Below are positions 56,848 through 64,000 of a stretch of 64,000 nt of DNA, piece after piece. Made by a program: the position numbers and the translations under genes. Origin of the DNA: Paragorgia papillata (taxonomy: Eukaryota; Cnidaria; Anthozoa; Scleralcyonacea; Coralliidae); the NCBI GenBank assembly GCA_035771165.1, contig JAWNZC010000232.1, forward strand, positions 1,067,001-1,131,000, given 5' to 3'. Position 1 is the stretch's first letter. Each line of letters opens with the position of its first letter. The notes under the pieces were generated by a model. The model was not told the origin of the DNA and made no database searches. It saw only the letters and a program-made list of their open reading frames with translations.

Positions 56848-57733
56848 GTGTTTTTTCTGTCAAAATTCCAGAAAGTACATACATAGAATGAATGTTTGTC
56901 CAGCTCTTCCCTTCCTGTGCGGTAAACATTCCATAATTAGATGAGATTTTGGATCCAATGTGACCCACGTCCGTTGAAATATTCATTTCATTCACTTTCC
57001 TGTCAATTTCGGCCAACTGTTGTTTTGAAAAATAGTTCTCTTTCCATAATTTCCAGGTCTTTTTTTCAATACCGAGAAACAAGTTATGCATGGGGTCGAT
57101 AACGTGAAAACGTACGGAATAAAAGTACTCTAATGTCACCAAGACACTGTAACGAAGCCCATACTTCTTCACTATTCTGTCATAATCTTTTTTACATGTT
57201 GCATTACCCAATCGCCGACAGTATCTTCGATGGGAGTCTATGCCACGCTTTGTCCAGTTTTGGCGTTCAAATCCAGAATAATCTTTCTTTACACCAAAGC
57301 ACTCTGGAAAATCTTTAAGGCATTTTGAACAGCCTTTGTTGGCAGCGTGGCTCTTGAAGCCACAGGCTTTCCGTGCAGCTGGCATATCTGCTGCAACACA
57401 TAGCAGTGCAGCTACAAATTTCAGTGGAACTAAACTAAAACTGCTGGTAAGTGAAAGCCCTTTCCAAAGAGGTTTAAGCTCTTCTACAACTGGTTGTAGA
57501 AAAGTATTTAAACAAGGCTCTTTTGCAAATGGCGGGATAATACCGGCGATAATAACATTTTCAATTTTAAACCGTTCATTTCTAGGCAAGTTCATCAGCA
57601 CGAAATAAATAACACCAATGGAATAGTCTGTGCGGCGCTTGAAGGGATGAAACCAGTCCACATTCATCATCAGACCGTAGCGACGCTCTTGGCCAAAAAA
57701 TGTGCTACCGGATGCCACTGAAAACTCTTCCAA
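56780..57733 (-). pseudogene. CACTA transposase, middle part
   Basis: Contains RRYGLMMNVDWFHPF (first catalytic Asp region), SIGVIYFVLMNLPRNER, a cysteine-bearing segment (CSKCLKDFPECF) and HVIDPMHNLFLGIEK (second Asp). This order matches Tnp2-type CACTA transposases. It passes into the C-terminal frame near 56845. Confidence 0.8.
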
Positions 57734-57978
57734 ATCTCTCCGTCAAACACATCATACAGGACATCAGCGCTTTTTTCCCTATTCCTCCAGCTTTCACACT
57801 TTTTAGGAAAGCCAGGACTCTTTAACATTTTTTCCAGTTGGTTGATTATGCTTTTGTAGCAGTACGTCTTCAAGGGATAAAATACTTTGGAACCATTACT
57901 AAGAATGACCTCCTTAACTAGTTTAGCCCCACAGATTGCTGTTACTTTTCTGTGGAACACTTTGTTACTGCACTGCAC
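57670..57978 (-). pseudogene. CACTA transposase, N-terminal part
   Basis: Ends with DVLYDVFDGEIWK, which directly precedes the middle part in related transposases; the frame changes near 57715. The true start is not found, and an N-terminal zinc finger may be lost. Confidence 0.65.
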
Positions 57979-58019
57979 AACAACAGTTTCACCTCGGCCG
58001 TTCTATCGTAATATTGACT

Positions 58020-58195
58020 TAAATGTACATTAAACGTATAATATTTAAGACACATTTAAGCTTAACTTAAATGTGAGAACCTTAAGGTGCGTTTAAGCAC
58101 ACGCTTAAACTTGCTTAAACGTTTGCTTAAATGTGCTTAAACCCTTGTTTAAGGTACGTTTAATGTACGTTTAATGTCACTTAAACAGGTCCTCG
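58020..58195. repeat. Right subterminal repeat array of the CACTA element
   Basis: GCTTAAAC / TTAAGC words about every 10-15 bp. Confidence 0.7.
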
Positions 58196-58228
58196 CGTGG
58201 CGGTCCGAAAATCGAAATGTGTCCCGTG

Positions 58229-58949
58229 TAACCCATGGCAGCAGGCAACATTGCGTTTATTTTTCCCTAGGGAAAAATATGAAAACCGGATCTAGATGAT
58301 CAGGTTTAAATTGTCTTTGTTTTTTTTTCCAGTTTTCCTTAACTTTAAAACAATGTCTGAAGGGTTTGCTGAACATGTTTGTTGTCATTTCACACTCGAT
58401 CTATAACAAAACACTTATTTACTGGAACCTCAGGAAAACAGTGTGTTCTGTGGCCCCTCGACCGACCGCTCATTGTTGCCCTCGGCTTTGCCTCGGGAAA
58501 CAACAGCAGTCTCGGGGTCACAAATCACTCTGTTTCCCTCGGCGCAAGTAAATAAGTGTTAATTATTGCATCACCATCACTCACTATCCTGGTAGGTTCC
58601 ACCAGCAGCTTTAAAATTTGGTTCCCTGAAATGGCATTTCCTGCATTCTGGCAAGACTATTTAGCAAAATATTACAGTTTTAACTTGTGTTTTTTATACA
58701 ACATTTTATGATTTTTTAAGGACTTGTGCTTTTGTATTTTTTTTATCATTATTGGAGACAACTTTTTAGGACTGTTTTGCTCCATGTCAGAGCTCATCAG
58801 CATGCCTATGAATCACTGTTGTACAGTGAATCCAACATGCACAGCCAAGGCTCCAACATATTTTGTAAGGTCAATTGCAGCCACTTGCTGCAATCCCTTA
58901 GCTGCCAAGCTGTGGGGCACTAGATACTAGCCTTAACACATACTAGCCA
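58229..58949. other. Gap with one foldback
   Basis: AACACTTATTTACT at 58410 pairs with AGTAAATAAGTGTT ending 58560, with a CCTCGG...CCGAGG-type inner hairpin (~150-bp foldback). No gene; the 58724-58930 frames are unsupported. Confidence 0.6.
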
Positions 58950-59420
58950 GACACTGTCTGATTAGAAGAAGCATTATGAATAGACCATATAGGACATTTC
59001 ATGGGCATAGAGGAGCTTATCTCTCTACATCATCCTAGTCATCTTAATTCTTAACTACTTAATACTTTACCCCTTATCAACCCTGAGCTGTCTGGTTTTG
59101 AGGCACCAGATACTGTCTGATTAGAAGACGAATTATGAATAGACCATATAGGACATTTCATGGACATAGAGGAGCTCGCCTCTCTACATCATCCTAGTCA
59201 TCTTAACTAATACTTTACCCCTTATTTACCCTGAGTTGTCTGGTTTTGACGCACCAGATACTTGCCTTAATACCTCTGTCCAGCCAGAGACTGTCTGATT
59301 AGAAGTCATTTTAGTATCAAAAGACCACATGGGACATTTCATGGACATATAGAGAAGCTCACCTCTCTACATCATTCCAAGTCATACTCATACATACTAA
59401 CTAGTAACTACCAAGTACTT
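58950..59420 (+). repeat. Three tandem ~150-180-bp units
   Basis: Each starts CTGTCTGATTAGAAG and contains GGACATTTCATGG and CTCTCTACATCAT, with growing divergence in the third. Confidence 0.85.
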
Positions 59421-59434
59421 TTTTTTCTCTTTCA

Positions 59435-59480
59435 CCCCCCCCCCCCCCCCCCCCCCCGAAATATATATATATAATGTATA
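59435..59480. repeat. Poly-C tract followed by TA repeat
   Basis: About 23 C then alternating TA; more TA repeats lie at 59824-59870. Confidence 0.95.
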
Positions 59481-62061
59481 TATGAATACTTTATTTCATT
59501 GCAAGATAATATAGATAGTACAAATAGATATGAAAGAAGAAAATAATAATTTACGGTGATGGGGAATCTACAAGAAAGCAAAATTCAAAATTTGCTTGTT
59601 TGGTGTATACATTAATAATTAATAAACTATGGACAATATATACCCCCTCGAGCCCACTACACAACATCTAAATTATCGATGTTGCATAATAAGCCCAAGA
59701 AGGTATTTACTGTCATATTAACTTAATATAACATTGTTGGTATAGAGAAGAGATGAATATGCTAGCTCGGATATAGCCTAGAAAATTGTTTTGTTTAAAG
59801 TACATTTTACTATTTCACATATACTGTATATATATAAATATATATATATATATATAATATATAATATATATATGATGAAATAATATATAAACCTAATTGC
59901 TACCTTTTTTTAATAAATGAATTTTTACATTTTTTTTAAATTGGAAAAATGATTTACATTCTGTTGCTATTGATCTAAAATTGCTACAAACTTTCGGCTA
60001 CAGTAAGATTTAATTATAATATTCAGTGATGGATTACTTACTTATATTTGTAACATCTCATTATCTGAATAATTATGAATTACTCATAAATATACTCGAG
60101 AGCTCTACATATCCCATCTAATTTAAATAATTTACGCTTTTCACGGTTGCACAAGTCTGAGGAACTAAAGATAAGCTAGTATCCACTCACCTTATTAAAG
60201 CAATACAACGTTTCTTAACTTTCTTTCAAGAAACAGCTTTAGCATACTGAGGAATATATGCCTCCGCGTCGATATCCCGATGTAATGTCTTGCCAAATAT
60301 CTGCGCCGAAAACTCTTGACCCACGAGGAAACCACACGATTAGAGTTTCTTTGTCAAATCGCAACAGATCGTCTTCAACAAATATTCATCGTTTCCACTC
60401 TGTAGTGTAGAGCATTCTCTACAAGTTCCGTGACGGTCTCAAGCAGAAGTTTGACTGCCGGCTCAGATAGCTTAGTTATGCCGTAGTCTTGCACTCTTGC
60501 CGTAGTCCGTGTAAGTCGAAATATCCTTTGCTAGCCAATCAAAAGCCAAGAACGTCAAAATATTTTACTTCCGACGTAGACTATCTGCTTCCGAGGTACC
60601 TCTATTTGTCTTTGTCCAATCAGTGCTCGTTATTTCGACGTAGACGGCCATTTTGACGTACTCAAATTATCCACATTTGTAAATAAAATCCCTCTCTATC
60701 CCTACCGTATGAACAGTTTCGTTCAGGCTACATGAGGTAGACCAAGACACTAAGTGTCCTCCAGCCGAGCAGGGGGGCTGAGTCGGAGAATTATTCAATT
60801 TTCCTCGATATAGCGCTAAATATTGCGCTAAATACTTGCGAAAATGAAATTTTGGGAAAATTTCAAAAATTTAAAAATTCATATAATTTTTTTAAAAATT
60901 TCAATATTTTTAAAATTTGAAATTTTCAAATTTTAAATAAGTTTTAAACATTTTTCCCAACTAATTAATTCATGAATAAATTAGTCTGGGATTTTTGTCT
61001 ACGTCGCATGACGTGCTTGACGTACCATAAATCCGCCCCTGCCTTTAACTGTCAAAACTCACGAGTGTCGGTGGAACTTACGAGGATGGTGTAAGATGGC
61101 ACAATTCTTATTGAAAAAAAGACGCGTTTTCACAAGAGTCAGACTTCTGGTGTATCTACTATTCTGTGGTCAGACCACTAGAGCAGCTCTTGTGTGCACA
61201 AACTTTGGTTTCTTAACTTCATTATACAAGATATTGAACACTTAAAACAAGTACCAAGTCAAAGTTTGGTAATGTCTATGTAACAGGCAACCTATTTTGT
61301 CAGCATAAATTACTTAAATACATGTATATATAGTGTAAATACAGAGCACTGTGATATATACTGTACTTCTCAACCTCATTAATAATTCATAAACCAAACA
61401 CTTAAAAAAATTATAAGTGAGACAAAGGTTTGATATGTGATGAAACACTTGGATATAGAATTAAGCCAACGTTTATCTCAAACTTATCTTAAAATACTGA
61501 TTCATTTGGGGACTGATTAATTTCCTGATTTGTTTGATCTTGAAACACTCGAAAGTTGTGTTTGATCTAATATCAAAACACCAAAACACCTAGCTCAAAG
61601 TTCGTTAAAACACACTTCTCACTCCTATGGTATGATATACACCGTATTCATAAAGATGGCTGCCGATTTATAATCTTTTATATGCATTAAATTAGCCTTC
61701 CTGGCCTCGTTCCTGTGTAAAACTTCTGTTCAAGTGAACACAACAAACAATTCAACCAAACTTAAAGTTAAACTGTTAAACTCATAAAGCTTTTTATCAT
61801 TATAAATCACTTCTATCCAAGACATTGGTGTATACTGACAGTTTCTTCGATAAAAGAAGAAGAGCTTTGAAACAGGACACAGTGAAGGCCCAACAGCTGG
61901 CGAACTTTATAAGCTTAATATTTCTTACGAGCCGGTTGGATTTGAGACAATTTGTTTCCGATCAAGTATTAAAGATTTATGTTTATATATAAGATAAGCA
62001 ACGTCACAGTTTTGAAACTACTTCTTACCTTGTATAAACAGATCAATGACAGTAACCGTTC
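59481..62061. other. Unassigned AT-rich stretch
   Basis: No gene over 60 codons and no convincing TIR. 60840-60960 is rich in AAATTT palindromes. Confidence 0.5.
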
Positions 62062-62290
62062 CAAGAAGAAAATATTTGCAAAGTAATAATTAATACTTTT
62101 CAAAATTCAAAACAGCCATCGAGATGTTGTCGTGTTGAGAGACAAACCAAAATTCCCCGCGAAAAGAACTCGAGTGGTTCTCGAATACTTCGCGATCAAT
62201 GGCGATCTTCTCGACCATATGGCGATCGTGTCGAATATCTGGCGAATATCTGGCGAATATCTGGCGAATAGCTGTCGAGTATGACGTAAG
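62062..62290 (+). repeat. Repeat C, copy 2
   Basis: Inverted partner of 48727-48925, with a local tandem ATCTGGCGAAT array (62237-62270). It ends exactly where patch E2 begins. Confidence 0.8.
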
Positions 62291-62385
62291 TGCGGTCGAT
62301 GACAAACATGCACTCAAGATTTCGCCGGCATAGTGGCTCCAGCTGACAGGTCAGCAGAAGTCACAAAAATGATGCTGAACATAAA

Positions 62386-62484
62386 ATGTTACAAGCTGAG
62401 CTATCCAGAGTGGAATCACCTAAGCATGTTAAAATTGAGCAGCCAAAAAGGAAGCGTGTTGTTCTGGATTCGTCGGATGATTAA
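62386..62484 (+). pseudogene. 3' end of a truncated gene (E2)
   Basis: A 32-codon tail from the first Met: a helical start, then KIEQPKRKRVVLDSSDD and TAA 62482-62484. The basic PKRKR word could be a nuclear signal. The 5' part is cut off near the end of repeat C. Family unknown. Confidence 0.35.
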
Positions 62485-62529
62485 AACAAAACATACGTAT
62501 TTATATCAATGTCAGAACGAAAATAACTC

Positions 62530-62754
62530 ATGAACGAAGCGTTTAAAGCATTGCTTGTAACAGGAGGAGCAATCCTTGTATCCATGGCTAGCAAAAAGCT
62601 ATTGAAAGAACCACTTGGTACCCCAGAAACTGTACGTAGTTATGTAAAGCTAGGTATTGCGGTCACTGGTAGCACTCTACTAGTTGGATACGCCCAGGAC
62701 AAAAAATGGTTACCAAAAGACCTTCAAATCCGCATAATTGAATATGGTGTATGA
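62530..62754 (+). CDS. Small membrane protein, 74 aa (E2)
   Basis: MNEAFKALLVTGGAILVSMA starts with a hydrophobic segment; a second one (LGIAVTGSTLLVGYA) lies near residues 41-55. An in-frame upstream ATG at 62509 is cut off by TAA 62524-62526, so the original start may have been earlier. The stop overlaps the next start as ATGA, the compact layout of virus-like genomes. No family is assigned. Confidence 0.5.
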   Translation: MNEAFKALLVTGGAILVSMASKKLLKEPLGTPETVRSYVKLGIAVTGSTLLVGYAQDKKWLPKDLQIRIIEYGV

Positions 62755-63188
62755 TATATAAAATGGCAAGTTTAGTAGCAGGTGGATTATTCAATGCGGT
62801 TGCCATTGCTGGAGCAGGGTTCCTGTTTAGTAAATTGAACTATAGCCGTTACGAAAAAGAGATGAAACGACATAATTTAGCCCTTGAACACCTCGCAGAA
62901 GCGAATGAATCTTGGTACCAAAAAGAGGTCGCTAAAAAGGATCGTATACAGTAGCTTAGGCGACAACTGAGTGATGCAAACGCTGATATAAATCAAATGA
63001 ACAAAGCTTTGGGTGAATTGAGGTAGATCCAACGGATAGAGTATAGCGGTAAAACTTTTACACATGAGCCACAGCTTAATGACTACTATAATCCGTCACC
63101 AGAAATTAAAAAGTACCAGTACATCTTAATTGGAGCTGTCGGTTTGGGGACAGGATATGTTATCCACAGATTGGTGTTTGTACTTTAA
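62751..63188 (+). pseudogene. Coiled-coil protein with N- and C-terminal membrane segments, two in-frame stops (E2)
   Basis: Starts at ATG 62751 overlapping the previous stop. The first 20 residues are hydrophobic (GGLFNAVAIAGAGFLFSKL), followed by a charged helix (RHNLALEHLAEANESWYQKE). TAG codons at 62952 and 63024 interrupt an otherwise continuous frame that ends with a second hydrophobic segment (YILIGAVGLGTGYVIHRLVF) at TAA 63186. The total would be about 145 residues. A membrane-spanning structural protein is plausible by context only. Confidence 0.5.
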
Positions 63189-63214
63189 AAGATAAAAATA
63201 TATAGTATATATAA

Positions 63215-64000
63215 ATTAGCAGTTTAGTTAAGTTCAAGTTTGGCGATAATAAGATATCTGTTATTAAAGATGGTGAGAATATTTGGTTTCGTGGAGGGTC
63301 GGTCGCTAAATGCTTAGGATATGTTAACACGAGGAAGGCGATTATTGACCATATTGATGACGATTATAAGGTGAAATTAAGTGAGATTAAGGGGGTAACG
63401 AACCGTGATGCCCTTGCTAACAGCCTGCCAAATAGCATTTTCATATCAGAACCAGGCGTACATTCCCTTAAGGTAGCAAAGAAGTTTTAAAAGTGGGTCT
63501 TTGAGAAAGTCCTCGCTAGTATCAGAAAAACATATTGTTACAATATGAGGAAGCAATTAGTCGGTATCAAGATGGTGCTCCTTAATGAAACCGATCTGCA
63601 TTATAAGGTTGTTGATTATATAAACCGTTTTCATAAGCAAGCAATAATAGTCCCAGGACTTGGCGAAATGCAGGACACCAAATGGAAACGGTCAGATGCG
63701 TATAAAGAAGGTTATCAAGGTGGGCAGCGTGATTTACCGATTATAAATTCAAACAAAGAGTTCAATGGTTTTTGCATCGAGCTAATTAAATCACCAAACG
63801 GAAAGGGCGTTTTTTCTGATAATTAATCTAAGTACTTATACGTGCTAAAAAATATTGGCTATAAAACGCTTGTATCAGACGATTACGACACCATCTGCAT
63901 GTCAACCGCTGCATATATGCTAACTGTTGGGGTTAAATGCAGCCGATACATCAAAAAGTTGAAATCAGGTAAGACACTCGCTACCCACACGAAAATGGAT
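63215..64000 (+). pseudogene. BRO-N plus VRR-NUC-like nuclease protein, two in-frame stops, runs off the window (E2)
   Basis: One frame from 63215 to the window end is broken by TAA 63488 and TAA 63824. The first part has WFRGGSVAKCLGYVNTRKAI, then SEPGVHSL and KWVFEKVLASIRK, the pattern of the BRO-N DNA-binding domain of large DNA viruses and related mobile elements. The second part has GYQGGQRDLPI, FNGFCIELIKSP and GYKTLVSDDYD, which fits a VRR-NUC/PD-(D/E)XK nuclease fold (Q-x-D, then ExK-like core with I for the usual hydrophobic/K context). Such two-domain proteins occur in virus-like elements (recollection). The start codon is not visible. Confidence 0.65.

Larger units (their letters stand above)
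54541..58228 (-). mobile_element. CACTA/EnSpm-type transposon
   Basis: The ends CACGTGTCAAAGTCCATTTT (54541) and the inverse of AAAATCGAAATGTGTCCCGTG (to 58228) form a diverged TIR starting CAC. Dense arrays of CTTAAA/TTTAAG words lie just inside both ends (54605-54785 and 58020-58195), as subterminal repeats do in CACTA elements. The minus strand encodes a Tnp2-type transposase in three frames. The TSD is unclear. Confidence 0.65.

Noticed and set aside
58575..58600. CACTATCCTGGTA words at 54474, 54514 and 58582 as CACTA termini
   Set aside because: They share the same orientation rather than being inverted; the CACG ends with adjacent subterminal arrays fit better.
52479..63826. All six in-frame stops noted in E1/E2 genes (52479, 52602, 62952, 63024, 63488, 63824) are TAA or TAG, never TGA, suggesting a reassigned code
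   Set aside because: Frameshifts are also present, glutamine is normally encoded by CAA/CAG in the same frames, and AT-rich decay favours TAA/TAG. Six cases are too few.

Overview
The window looks like nuclear DNA of an animal, most likely a cnidarian (anthozoan-like) or another early-branching metazoan. It is AT-rich, intron-bearing and packed with decayed transposons. Families include DIRS-type tyrosine-recombinase retrotransposons, Ty3/Gypsy, hAT, CACTA, TTAA- and TA-targeting foldback elements, and fragments of virus-like (Polinton/adintovirus-type) elements. No conserved host housekeeping gene, rRNA, tRNA or CRISPR array was recognised. The organism call is inference. The element structures are read directly, several of them confirmed by target-site duplications (TSDs).

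Layout. 1-0.2 kb: tail of a retrotransposon polyprotein. 1-11 kb: mostly miniature inverted-repeat elements (4748-5110 with TAA TSD; 5836-6163; 6544-7261 with a nested foldback; 9318-9933 with a 9-bp TSD) and a minisatellite at 8.9 kb. 11.4-14.2 kb: a broken DIRS/Ngaro-like element split by one hAT element that itself contains a second hAT element. 14.2-19.9 kb: sparse DNA with small foldbacks and a deleted Gypsy relic. 20.4-38.3 kb: one Gypsy insertion (minus strand) with both LTRs, PBS, PPT and a 5-bp TSD (GGTAT). It was later opened by a 9.93-kb block of six palindromes of about 1.58 kb, bounded by a 4-bp TSD, and by a ~2.9-kb insertion carrying two convergent, spliced, intact-looking genes.

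38.3-64 kb: three virus-like patches. Patch E3 (39.9-42.1 kb) has a RING-finger gene, two small genes, a packaging-ATPase C-terminus and an unrecognised two-frame gene. Patch E1 (49.16-54.36 kb) is bounded by 0.7-0.84-kb terminal inverted repeats and holds small genes including a fiber-like one. Patch E2 (62.3 kb to the window end) has overlapping small membrane-protein genes and a BRO-N plus VRR-NUC-like gene. Nearly all are broken by stops or frameshifts. Between them lie a nest of CACGTGTG-type repeat elements (44.8-47.2 kb), a CACTA/EnSpm element with a frameshifted transposase and subterminal repeats (54.54-58.23 kb), and satellites.

How it fits together. The region is a transposon graveyard whose insertion order can partly be read: the Gypsy element came first, then the palindrome array and the gene-bearing insertion; the DIRS element, then hAT-1, then hAT-2; E1, then a TIR element splitting one of its genes. 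The items most worth study are the palindrome-array transposon, the two-gene insertion, and the family of long-TIR virus-derived elements.
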